64,000 bases of DNA. Source: Chondrus crispus. Its lineage: Eukaryota; Rhodophyta; Florideophyceae; Gigartinales; Gigartinaceae. The DNA lies in contig NW_005179068.1 of NCBI RefSeq assembly GCF_000350225.1, positions 1 to 64,000 of the forward strand, in the 5' to 3' direction. The translations under genes and the position numbers were made by a program. Shown piece by piece: positions 18,801 to 27,249 of the stretch. Position 1 is the first letter of the stretch; the number at the start of each line of letters is the position of its first letter. The notes under the pieces were generated by a model, which was not told the origin of the DNA, did no database searches, and saw only the letters and a program-made list of their open reading frames with translations.

Positions 18801-19912
18801 AGCATCTAATCGCGCATGGTTACCAGCCCACTCAGGCAGACCCCTGCCTCTTCTACAAAAAATCCAAACGCGGCCTCATTCTAGTCGCAATCAATATGGA
18901 CGATTTCCTTTCAGCTGCATCTTCTCAAGAACTACACGACGAGCTCCACGCCACTCTCGCAGCCAAATACACCATCAAACGTCTCGGCTTCCCTGCCAGG
19001 TATCTCAAATGGCACATCCAACGCCTCACAGATGGCTCCATACACATCTCGCAACCCAACGTTGCTAAAACCATCCTCACAAAAACAGGCATGGTGTCGT
19101 CCAACCCAAAGCGAACACCGCTACCCCCCAAAGCAACGTTCACGTACGCGCAAGACGACCCCCTCTTAGAACAGCACCAATCCTTTCTCTTCCGCCAAAC
19201 AATCGGAGACCTCAGATACTTAGCCGACAGCACCAGGCCCGATATCCACCCCGCGGTCAGCATGCTAGCCTCAGTCATGCACAAACCGGCTCGAACACAC
19301 AAAAACCACCTCCACTGGCTCCTTCGGTACCTCAGCGGTACAGCAAACCACGGAATACTGTTCAAAGCCAAGGCTCCCAACGCCTCTCCAAGCCTCCGCA
19401 CATACAGCGACTCGGATTTCGCCAACGACCACGCACGCCGATCCCGAACCGGAGCAGTACACATGTTCCACGACGCTCCGATCAGCTGGACCTCAGCTCG
19501 GCAATCCGTAGTAGCCGACTCCACCTGTGAGGCGGAATACCTCGCGGCCACGGCAGCCACGCAACAAGCCCACTGGCTCCGCCGCCTCCTCTCCGACGCA
19601 CAAAAACCGGAGCACGAACCCACTCCCCTTCTAGTAGACAACAAGGCAACAATCCTCGTGGCACAGAACTCGGCGCCCACCAAACGTCGAAAGTTCATCG
19701 ATGTGAAACATCACCTCATACACAACCACATTCAACGAGGAAACATCAAAATCCAACACATCCCCTCCGAGGACAACGTCGCCGACTACTTCACAAAGCC
19801 ACTCGGCCCACAACGCACGAAAACTCTCCTCAACAAGCTCAGCTTCGTCGACCCAAAACCCCTATTGGCGAACCCGGGGACTGTCAGACCGCACAATTAC
19901 ATTCGCCAATAG
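15812..19912 (+). CDS. CopA-3 gag-pol polyprotein (1366 codons)
   Basis: Uninterrupted frame starting at the same ATG context as its sisters (caccATGG). Domain order and motifs as in CopA-1: DSGAH protease, zinc-binding HHCC and DDE integrase, NMDDF reverse transcriptase, RNase H. Only a few residues differ among the three copies, which is consistent with a recent burst. Confidence 0.93.
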   Translation: MEKRPDIPRLDPTNYGPWIVATRAAAHTIDAIEHIISNPTPPQDPTDLATFNRNKNYLLGKLITSIPAHIANLILTPTSDPTPYDLIQAVTSHLDTTNASDHKYLKQLAEQTHFLPDMTLDQYIKAHEQIRTRMIAARFPEIADPKTTVEFLIDGLRFNPATATIGSQLIALDPKDTKDFVHKFNRMDLYRQAAQPRTSQMHGDAGGSNFFRNPASAPQRYNRFPRRNLPVPSNPCRFHMSRGVFRPRHTDAECNHAAHPRHRTRQPVRTKPYQTARGAQRQDDYTNDSDMELDDTTDHSLHQDYCTYILDSGAHPTHMANLASIQTPQPIQHKTKTATNQIVKCTHAGQTTIKTNKGHALKIPAVVSPNITSNLLSVRSITKTRGNVLFTPNAAYILDKRSHGTILGTAPWDPAINAYAWKRTKNAQARGARTIPAPRHRSKTPTPSSKHSSQTPSKTPANPRLIATRAPPPTTTKRKSITPLPVSSIPAPPIPPIPCKATDKILHHWHLKLNHAPLRKIQDIAKSRKLHGLPPALAATQNRLSCSACAHAKQRPARHSPTQHHYDTGDYLSSDTCGPIHPPSNHGNHHFLTYIDAASRYVMLYFLKSRSEVGIIMPQFFALLKQRNRLPRTYRTDNAREFKSNHALHTYASLGIKYENNTPHQPQENSIAERINQTLMNAARANLHHANLPDAYWEDAVRDAAYKYNIIPHRATGQAPHTLWHKQKAKPKPLLIFGQLGTIPMYGTKRKLDTRSRAVRYMYSNSPHSITVQDTHTSKYHITRTQDFRPYTKTHDPTVTTTAVLRTSPAATRGTGLQLTTPDPRTRQEARTYPDAAEWEHAHDTELDKLDATGTIKWIPDRQIPIHEKLIPLTMTFRYIRDHNGTVTDRKARCAARGDRMTPGTHYDPEQVTTYMADKTTVRLLLSIAATHNWPLEHLDISSAYLHEKFPQTKPVYIKQHPRFNGTLKHPCKAGLLMRNIYGTPQAARIYHDGLSKHLIAHGYQPTQADPCLFYKKSKRGLILVAINMDDFLSAASSQELHDELHATLAAKYTIKRLGFPARYLKWHIQRLTDGSIHISQPNVAKTILTKTGMVSSNPKRTPLPPKATFTYAQDDPLLEQHQSFLFRQTIGDLRYLADSTRPDIHPAVSMLASVMHKPARTHKNHLHWLLRYLSGTANHGILFKAKAPNASPSLRTYSDSDFANDHARRSRTGAVHMFHDAPISWTSARQSVVADSTCEAEYLAATAATQQAHWLRRLLSDAQKPEHEPTPLLVDNKATILVAQNSAPTKRRKFIDVKHHLIHNHIQRGNIKIQHIPSEDNVADYFTKPLGPQRTKTLLNKLSFVDPKPLLANPGTVRPHNYIRQ

Positions 19913-20020
19913 TCATTTTGCAGTCTCAGACCGCACAGGACAGTCTGTCCTTCAGGATAGACTTATAACTAGCGAGCGACGACGAGTAAACGAGGAGAGC
20001 ATCGGTCTTCTGTTCACACA
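19882..20020 (+). repeat. CopA-3 3' terminal repeat with duplicated start motif
   Basis: Motif copies at 19882 and 19924, 42 bp apart, exactly as in CopA-1 and CopA-2; end CACACA at 20020. Confidence 0.88.
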
Positions 20021-20507
20021 CTGACAATCACAGTTTCGCAACAAAAATTTCGTAGCTGGTGACACAGGCTCCTCCTTTAAGGAATAGATCCGCATCACAG
20101 AATGCTCACGCCGCAAGCCCTATTTGTCTACACAAGTCGATCCTTATCATCCTAACATAACCAGCACTTAATCGGGGATATTGAATATGGCATGTTGAAC
20201 AGTAGTTGAACTGTACTCTGAGGGTATTAAGCGTGGCACAGTCCATTAATGGGTGAGTCAGGGAGCTGTCTTAGATCCTCGTACAGTACCTCTTATCTGT
20301 GTCAATACGAAGTGAGGAACTGTAAATGGCGCAGTCATGGTTAGGATACTGCATCTCGCTGCTTCGCGTGGTAATCCTTTCGCGCATATCGCATATCGCT
20401 TCTCAAACATCGCATCGCATTGCCGCACGCATTAGCTAGTCATAAATAAAAACGCAAGCAAAGGCAAAAGTCATTTCCGCAAATCCTAGACACATATGTC
20501 TTTCCCC

Positions 20508-20513
20508 TTTATT
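20508..20513 (-). terminator. Poly(A) signal candidate of gene G
   Basis: AATAAA on the minus strand, about 41 bp past the G stop codon at 20554. Same position in the other copies. Confidence 0.4.
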
Positions 20514-20553
20514 CCCACGCATTAGTTAGTCATAAATAAAAATACAAGCAAAG

Positions 20554-21303
20554 TCAATCCTCGCCCGACTGACACAGCCCCATAGACATCAAGCCATCAA
20601 GGCTGTGGTCATTCGGATCCCTGCATCGCACCGATCCATAGCCCTCCTGCAGACAGTGCCACAATGGCGGCCTTCCAACGCCCATCGACCGTTTCAATCC
20701 CCCGCCAATCTTCCGTGCGCTCCGTGAAAGCCAACTGGGTTGGAGTTCATCGTCACGCATGAATTGCAGGCATTCACACTCACACTGTACCCGTGCGGTG
20801 TGGTAACTGCTTTTTCCGGTAGATTGCATATCCTCCTCTTTTGTTGCTTCTGGAGGAACTTGATCTTGTTCTGGAGAAACTGTTTCCGCTCGAGAAACAG
20901 TTTGCTCTTGTGAGATCAACTCCTCCTTCCACATCGGCCGCCCGCGCATGCATCGAAACAATCTTGATAGCGCACCTCTCCACCCACGCCTCTTCCGTTT
21001 CTCGTTGTTCTCTTCATTCGCCTGTCCCGCATGTGCCTGCTCTGACTCAGAAAACCCCATTATGACATCGTTGTCCGTACCAGCATCAAGCGCAGGTCCG
21101 ACTGAAGTGTCCAACCCCGTTGAAAATACGTCTCCTCCAGTTACACACCCCGACGCGCTCTTCTTCTCGGTGTACATGATGTCAACGAACAAGTCCTCCG
21201 CCACACAACCATTGGTCTGTAAGTCTGTGCAGCGGATTTGTCCGGCGCGGCTCAACAATGCCGCATATCCCCCTTGCGCAATGAACTCGCTCGTATTCAT
21301 CAT
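20554..21303 (-). CDS. Gene G, unknown protein, 249 codons (unit B)
   Basis: First ATG of the frame is at 21303 (MMNTSEFIAQGGYAAL); the frame is open 34 codons further but without an ATG. I recognise no domain. The protein has a central basic patch (EKRKRRGWRGALSRLFRCMRGR), an acidic Gln/Glu-rich stretch (SPEQDQVPPEATKEED), a Cys-rich CECECLQF and a second basic segment (SRSARKIGGGLKR). No signal peptide or membrane segment is visible. The frame is preserved, almost without change, in three whole copies. A TATA-like promoter lies about 240 bp upstream and an AATAAA about 41 bp downstream, so each unit looks like a complete transcription unit. It may be a tandemly amplified host gene or cargo of a non-autonomous element. 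Confidence 0.6.
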   Translation of the reverse strand: MMNTSEFIAQGGYAALLSRAGQIRCTDLQTNGCVAEDLFVDIMYTEKKSASGCVTGGDVFSTGLDTSVGPALDAGTDNDVIMGFSESEQAHAGQANEENNEKRKRRGWRGALSRLFRCMRGRPMWKEELISQEQTVSRAETVSPEQDQVPPEATKEEDMQSTGKSSYHTARVQCECECLQFMRDDELQPSWLSRSARKIGGGLKRSMGVGRPPLWHCLQEGYGSVRCRDPNDHSLDGLMSMGLCQSGED

Positions 21304-21541
21304 TTCCACTTGGAAGGTGAGGCCTGCTCGTAAGCTGCGAATTCGGAAGACACGTACAGACAATCGAGTTACAAGATCACCGCAGTGCTCCCAGCTGGAG
21401 GACAAAAACCACTACCGCACAACAAGCACACGCGTTCTTTGCTCCTGTCGAGATGAAAAAAAGAAAAATGAGGCAAGATGAGGTTGTGAAAAGTTGAGTT
21501 GTGGAAAGTTGAGTTGAGTGTGGTGGGGAGGACGGAAAGAG

Positions 21542-21567
21542 AGACCGCCGCACCTCAATTTATAGAC
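21542..21567 (-). promoter_or_regulatory. TATA-like promoter element of gene G (unit B)
   Basis: Minus strand CTATAAATTGAGGTGCGGCGGTCT, about 240 bp before the ATG; repeated at 25029-25054 and 33146-33171 and in diverged form before G2. Confidence 0.5.
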
Positions 21568-21795
21568 TTGGGCTCGCCCTGCTCGCCCTCCGGTTCCGTT
21601 GCTACCGACACTAGCGTACTGCACTACGGGGAATGCAAGTGAAGGAGGAGAAAACGGGTCACCTTTCATCTGTCTGTAGCAGGAGACAGAACGAATAAAT
21701 GCACTGATTGTACTCTTTGCGAAACAATGCTGACTACAAAACGGCTACACTTCTGCTGACAATTTGCGACTCTTTATGTAGAGACTGGGGCACTC

Positions 21796-21915
21796 CTTTC
21801 CCGCTCCTGCCCGGCCCCTGCCTCGCCCCTGCCTCGCCCCTGCCCCGCTCTTGTGCCGCTCCTGCGCCGCTCCTGCGCCGCTCCTGTGCCGGCTCCTGTG
21901 CCGCTCCGCTGCCCG
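21796..21915. repeat. GC-rich minisatellite upstream of gene G (unit B)
   Basis: Units of CTGCCTCGCCC and CTCCTGCGCCG; shorter versions at 25287-25390 (unit C) and 33403-33505 (unit D). Copy number differs among units. Found between the G promoter and the next unit's minisatellite. Confidence 0.85.
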
Positions 21916-22073
21916 GGCTAAACGCCATGTTTCTACAGTACCCAACGGTACTGTATCTGCTGTTCTCTGTTCATCATCCCATAAACATCCCATAAACGCA
22001 TCGATCGCAAAACAAAAGAAACAGTTATCCCTCTATGCTCTTGCTCGGTTTTTTTCTGCTGCTCTCTGTTCAT

Positions 22074-22113
22074 TGTAGTGCAGGAACGATGGGGCAGTCT
22101 TTACTGGCTGGAT
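22074..22113 (-). mobile_element. CopC LTR fragment in unit C
   Basis: 40 bp (TGTAGTGCAGGAACGATGGG...GGCTGGATC) identical to the left end of the CopC element at 34180-34219. It abuts the CCCTCTATGCTC motif that also forms the right flank of CopA-2. Confidence 0.75.
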
Positions 22114-22930
22114 CCCTCTATGCTCTTGCCCTCTATGCTCTTGCTCGGTTTATCCGAAAGCACTACACCTCCCTTGGTACGCCCGCGCGTTGCACACCTC
22201 CCTTGGTACGCCCGCGCGTTGCACGCCCCCCTCCGTACGCCTGCGTTGTACGCTTCCCTTGGTACGCCACCCTTGTACGCCCTCCTCATACGCCTCCCCT
22301 ACACGCCTCCCCTACACGCCTCCCCTTCATACGCCCCCCCCTCCCCCTTATACGCCTCTCTCAAACGCCTCCCCCTTTTTATGCCTCCCCCTTTTACTTC
22401 TTTTCTCATGCACAAACGCAACCTCGTCCCCCTTTTACTTCTTTTCTCATGCACAATAACGCAACCTCGTAGCCTCCCCTTTGTACGCCTTCCCCTTATA
22501 CGCCTCTCCTAGACGCCTCCCCCTTTTCCTTCTGTCCTCATGCGCAAACGCAAACTCGCCCCTCTCACTTCACACAACCGTCGACCGACGCTCCCCCCTT
22601 ATACGCCTACCCCTTGTACGCCTTTCCCTTGTACGCCTTTCCCTTAGACGCCTCCCCTATACGCCTCCCCTATACGCCTCCCCTATACGCCTTCCCCTTT
22701 TACTTTTGTCCTCATGCTTTTGTCCTCATGCACAAAAGCAAACTCTCTCACTTCACACAACCGTCGACCGACGCTCCCCCCGTAGACGCCTTCCCCTTAT
22801 ACGCCTCTCTTAGACGCCTCCCCCTTGTACGCCTCCCCCTTGTACGCCTCCCCCTTTTCCTTCTGTCCTCATGCACAAATGCAAACTTGTCCCTCTCACT
22901 TCACACGACCGTTGACCGACGTTGACCGAC
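22114..22930. repeat. Unit C minisatellite (TACGCCTCCCC family)
   Basis: Same composite minisatellite as in unit A with a different number and order of subunits, including a local duplication of TTTTGTCCTCATGC. Confidence 0.9.
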
Positions 22931-23064
22931 GCTCCCTTTGAGCTGTCCATCCTCCCCTCTCCCCCTCCCCGAAGCACACGTGTGCCAGTCACGTTCCCCA
23001 TCGGACGAACCTCATCGAACCACGAACCACACGCGCCACAGTGGAGTGTTGTGCACAATCTCAC

Positions 23065-23235
23065 CTATGCAAAACTGTCCTTTGCTTGCGCAGATGTCAA
23101 CAGAATTGCGGCGCCGCGGCGCGTGCGGCGCGCTTCGTCCAGCGCGGCGCGGCCGCCCCTCTCGATGTAGCATTTACCTCCCACAACAAAGGCTTGCCTG
23201 CGGTCATCAGCCCAGACCGAATGTAAGGCCTCCAT
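23065..23235 (-). CDS. G2 paralogue (unit C)
   Basis: Identical in sequence and context to the unit A copy, with the 5-bp longer GC tract. Promoter-like box about 170 bp upstream of the ATG. Confidence 0.38.
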   Translation of the reverse strand: MEALHSVWADDRRQAFVVGGKCYIERGGRAALDEARRTRRGAAILLTSAQAKDSFA

Positions 23236-24040
23236 TTGGAAAACCGCAAGTCCTAGCACACGAGGAGAGGTCCAGTGGCAAGGTCATCAGGCATTCCCTC
23301 TCAGCTGCGCGCGACCTACCCACAACAACGCACACACACGTTCTTCGCATGGGCAAGATGGGCGAGATGGCATGCGGAAAAAGGAAGACTAACGGCAACA
23401 CAGACCGCCGCACTTGAATAAATAGACCTTTTGTACCCACCCTCCCCCTTGCATTTGCCAATTTGCATTCCGACGTGTTGTAGCTGCTGACAAAATTTTT
23501 ATAGCCGCTGACAATCACAGTTTCGCAACAAAAATTTCGTAGCTGGTGACACAGGCTCCTCCTTTAAGGAATAGATCCGCATCACAGAATGCTCACGCCG
23601 CAAGCCCTATTTGTCTACACAAGTCGATCCTTATCATCCTAACATAACCAGCACTTAATCGGGGATATTGAATATGGCATGTTGAACAGTAGTTGAACTG
23701 TACTCTGAGGGTATTAAGCGTGGCACAGTCCATTAATGGGTGAGTCAGGGAGCTGTCTTAGATCCTCGTACAGTACCTCTTATCTGTGTCAATACGAAGT
23801 GAGGAACTGTAAATGGCGCAGTCATGGTTAGGATACTGCATCTCGCTGCTTCGCGTGGTAATCCTTTCGCGCATATCGCATATCGCTTCTCAAACATCGC
23901 ATCGCATTGCCGCACGCATTAGCTAGTCATAAATAAAAACGCAAGCAAAGGCAAAAGTCATTTCCGCAAATCCTAGACACATATGTCTTTCCCCTTTATT
24001 CCCACGCATTAGTTAGTCATAAATAAAAATACAAGCAAAG

Positions 24041-24790
24041 TCAATCCTCGCCCGACTGACACAGCCCCATAGACATCAAGCCATCAAGGCTGTGGTCATT
24101 CGGATCCCTGCATCGCACCGATCCATAGCCCTCCTGCAGACAGTGCCACAATGGCGGCCTTCCAACGCCCATCGACCGTTTCAATCCCCCGCCAATCTTC
24201 CGTGCGCTCCGTGAAAGCCAACTGGGTTGGAGTTCATCGTCACGCATGAATTGCAGGCATTCACACTCACACTGTACCCGTGCGGTGTGGTAACTGCTTT
24301 TTCCGGTAGATTGCATATCCTCCTCTTTTGTTGCTTCTGGAGGAACTTGATCTTGTTCTGGAGAAACTGTTTCCGCTCGAGAAACAGTTTGCTCTTGTGA
24401 GATCAACTCCTCCTTCCACATCGGCCGCCCGCGCATGCATCGAAACAATCTTGATAGCGCACCTCTCCACCCACGCCTCTTCCGTTTCTCGTTGTTCTCT
24501 TCATTCGCCTGTCCCGCATGTGCCTGCTCTGACTCAGAAAACCCCATTATGACATCGTTGTCCGTACCAGCATCAAGCGCAGGTCCGACTGAAGTGTCCA
24601 ACCCCGTTGAAAATACGTCTCCTCCAGTTACACACCCCGACGCGCTCTTCTTCTCGGTGTACATGATGTCAACGAACAAGTCCTCCGCCACACAACCATT
24701 GGTCTGTAAGTCTGTGCAGCGGATTTGTCCGGCGCGGCTCAACAATGCCGCATATCCCCCTTGCGCAATGAACTCGCTCGTATTCATCAT
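24041..24790 (-). CDS. Gene G, unknown protein, 249 codons (unit C)
   Basis: Same frame, start (MMNTSEFI) and stop as the unit B copy, with no difference I could find in the protein. Promoter box 25029-25054. Unknown function. Confidence 0.6.
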   Translation of the reverse strand: MMNTSEFIAQGGYAALLSRAGQIRCTDLQTNGCVAEDLFVDIMYTEKKSASGCVTGGDVFSTGLDTSVGPALDAGTDNDVIMGFSESEQAHAGQANEENNEKRKRRGWRGALSRLFRCMRGRPMWKEELISQEQTVSRAETVSPEQDQVPPEATKEEDMQSTGKSSYHTARVQCECECLQFMRDDELQPSWLSRSARKIGGGLKRSMGVGRPPLWHCLQEGYGSVRCRDPNDHSLDGLMSMGLCQSGED

Positions 24791-25028
24791 TTCCACTTGG
24801 AAGGTGAGGCCTGCTCGTAAGCTGCGAATTCGGAAGACACGTACAGACAATCGAGTTACAAGATCACCGCAGTGCTCCCAGCTGGAGGACAAAAACCACT
24901 ACCGCACAACAAGCACACGCGTTCTTTGCTCCTGTCGAGATGAAAAAAAGAAAAATGAGGCAAGATGAGGTTGTGAAAAGTTGAGTTGTGGAAAGTTGAG
25001 TTGAGTGTGGTGGGGAGGACGGAAAGAG

Positions 25029-25054
25029 AGACCGCCGCACCTCAATTTATAGAC
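25029..25054 (-). promoter_or_regulatory. TATA-like promoter element of gene G (unit C)
   Basis: Same 26-bp motif as before the unit B copy. Confidence 0.5.
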
Positions 25055-25510
25055 TTGGGCTCGCCCTGCTCGCCCTCCGGTTCCGTTGCTACCGACACTA
25101 GCGTACTGCACTACGGGGAATGCAAGTGAAGGAGGAGAAAACGGGTCACCTTTCATCTGTCTGTAGCAAGAGACAGAACGAATAAATGCACTGATTGTAC
25201 TCTTTGCGAAACAATGCTGACTACAAAACGGCTACACTTCTGCTGACAATTTGCGACTCTTTATGTAGAGACTGGGGGACTCCTTTCCCGCTCCTGCCCG
25301 GCCCCTGCCTCGCCCCTGCCTCGCCCCTGCCCCGCTCTTGTGCCGCTCCTGCGCCGCTCCTGTGCCGGCTCCTGTGCCGCTCCGCTGCCCGGGCTAAACG
25401 CCATGTCCATGTCCATCGCAAACATTATGCAACATAGACCTTTCTACAGTACTGTATCTGCTGTTCTCTGTTCATCATCCCATAAACGCATCGATCGCAA
25501 AACAAAAGAA

Positions 25511-26360
25511 ACAGTTATCCCTCTATGCTCTTGCCCTCTATGCTCTTGCTCGGTTTATCCGAAAGCACTACACCTCCCTTGGTACGCCCGCGCGTTGCAC
25601 ACCTCCCAAACAGTTATCCCTCTATGCTCTTGCCCTCTATGCTCTTGCTCGGTTTATCCGAAAGCACTACACCTCCCTTGGTACTCCTCATACGCCTCCC
25701 CTACACGCCTCCCCTACACGCCTCCCCTTCATACGCCCCCCCCTCCCCCTTATACGCCTCTCTCAACCCCCTCCCCCTTATACGCCTCTCTCAAACGCCT
25801 CCCCCTTTTTATGCCTCCCCCTTTTACTTCTTTTCTCATGCACAATAACGCAACCTCGTCCCTCTCACTTCACACGACTGTCGACCGACGATCCCCCATT
25901 AGAAGCCTCCCCTTTGTACGCCTTCCTCTTATACGCCTCTCCTAGATGCCTCCCCCTTTTCCTTCTGTCCTCATGCGCAAACGCAAACTCGCCCCTCTCA
26001 CTTCACACAACCGTCGACCGACGCTCCCCCCTTATACGCCTACCCCTTGTACGCCTTTCCCTTGTACGCCTTTCCCTTAGACGCCTCCCCTATACGCCTC
26101 CCCTATACGCCTTCCCCTTTTACTTTTGTCCTCATGCACAAAAGCAAACTCTCTCACTTCACACAACCGTCGACCGACGCTCCCCCCGTAGACGCCTTCC
26201 CCTTATACGCCTCTCTTAGACGCCTCGTGTACGCCTTCCCCTTATATGCCTCTCTTAGACGCCTCCCCCTTGTACGCCTCACCCTTTTCCTTCTGTCCTC
26301 ATGCACAAATGCAAACTTGTCCCTCTCACTTCACACGACCGTTGACCGACGTTGACCGAC
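25511..26360. repeat. Unit D minisatellite (TACGCCTCCCC family)
   Basis: Composite minisatellite as in units A and C, with a duplicated opening block beginning ACAGTTATCCCTCTATGC. Confidence 0.9.
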
Positions 26361-26441
26361 GCTCCCTTTGAGCTGTCCATCCTCCCCTCTCCCCCTCCCC
26401 GAAGCACACGTGTGCCAGTCACGTTCCCCATCGGACGAACC

Positions 26442-26660
26442 TCATCGAACCACGAACCACACGCGCCACAGTGGAGTGTTGTGCACAATCTCACCTATGC
26501 AAAACTGTCCTTTGCTTGCGCAGATGTCAACAGAATTGCGGCGGCGCGTGCGGCGCGCTTCGTCCAGCGCGGCGCGGCCGCCCCTCTCGATGTAGCATTT
26601 ACCTCCCACAACAAAGGCTTGCCTGCGGTCATCAGCCCAGACCGAATGTAAGGCCTCCAT
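26442..26660 (-). CDS. G2 paralogue, longer variant (unit D)
   Basis: 72-codon version of G2; a GC tract 5 bp shorter than in units A and C shifts the reading frame after ...DEARRTRR. The same variant occurs in unit E, so units fall into two types (A/C and D/E). Confidence 0.35.
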   Translation of the reverse strand: MEALHSVWADDRRQAFVVGGKCYIERGGRAALDEARRTRRRNSVDICASKGQFCIGEIVHNTPLWRVWFVVR

Positions 26661-26914
26661 TTGGAAAACCGCAAGTCCTAGCACACGAGGAGAGGTCCAG
26701 TGGCAAGGTCATCAGGCATTCCCTCTCAGCTGCGCGCGACCTACCCACAACAACGCACACACACGTTCTTCGCATGGGCAAGATGGGCGAGATGGCATGC
26801 GGAAAAAGGAAGACTAACGGCAACACAGACCGCCGCACTTGAATAAATAGACCTTTTGTACCCACCCTCCCCCTTGCATTTGCCAATTTGCATTCCGACG
26901 TGTTGTAGCTGCTG

Positions 26915-27036
26915 ACACACGTGCACACGTAATACACGGCTCACAACGCCGCACAGACGACGGCGCTAGGTCGCTAGTCTTAAGAGAATGAGTGAGAGTG
27001 AGAGAAGTAAATGAGAGTCATCGTCTCGTCACCACA
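26915..27036 (+). repeat. CopB left terminal repeat
   Basis: ACACACGTGCACACG...GTCACCACA, about 122 bp, matching 31461-31582. Confidence 0.8.
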
Positions 27037-27047
27037 GGTTATGGACC
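27037..27047 (+). promoter_or_regulatory. CopB primer-binding site (half-tRNA-iMet type)
   Basis: GGTTATGGACC directly after the LTR; the first eight bases are shared with CopA, CopC and CopD. Confidence 0.65.
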
Positions 27048-27062
27048 CTACGCAAAAACCAC

Positions 27063-27127
27063 TAACCAGCACTTAATCGGGGATATTGAATATGGCATGT
27101 TGAACAGTAGTTGAACTGTACTCTGAG
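27063..27127. repeat. 65-bp piece of the array unit inside the CopB leader
   Basis: TAACCAGCACTTAATCGGGG...TACTCTGAG is identical to 14511-14575 and its copies in every array unit. It lies between the CopB primer site and gag start. Confidence 0.9.
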
Positions 27128-27249
27128 CACAAGCCACCCACCCTGGCAACCTGGAATATCGCCCTGCAAACCCCACAACACCCACACCACAACTCAAGAG
27201 CCGCCCTCCTCCTCCCCCGCCCGCAGACAATAGCAACAACCCCACAACC

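Larger units (their letters stand above)
15446..20020 (+). mobile_element. Ty1/copia LTR retrotransposon CopA-3, whole
   Basis: Whole-looking element inside gene G of unit A. 5' LTR 15446-15542 and the matching part of the 3' repeat (19924-20020) are identical apart from the TG/TC at the start, so it is very young. The left flank ends in gene G (...CATCAAGCG), but the right flank restarts 1072 bp earlier in the unit (CTGACAATCACAG). There is no 5-bp duplication. Confidence 0.93.
20021..22020. repeat. Tandem array unit B (starts mid-unit)
   Basis: Begins inside the G2-G spacer at CTGACAATCACAG, contains whole gene G and its upstream region, and ends where the next CCCTCTATGCTC minisatellite begins. 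It has no G2 or minisatellite of its own because of the CopA-3 junction. Confidence 0.85.
22021..25510. repeat. Tandem array unit C (complete, about 3.49 kb)
   Basis: The only unit without an inserted whole element: minisatellite (22114-22930), G2 segment, spacer, gene G, promoter, GC minisatellite. Starts at ACAGTTATCCCTCTATGC as does the next unit at 25511, giving a period of 3490 bp. Near-identity with units B and D indicates recent amplification or ongoing homogenisation. Confidence 0.88.

Noticed and set aside
21304-21405. 34-codon N-terminal extension of gene G
   Set aside because: The open frame continues but contains no ATG; the first codon would be TTG.
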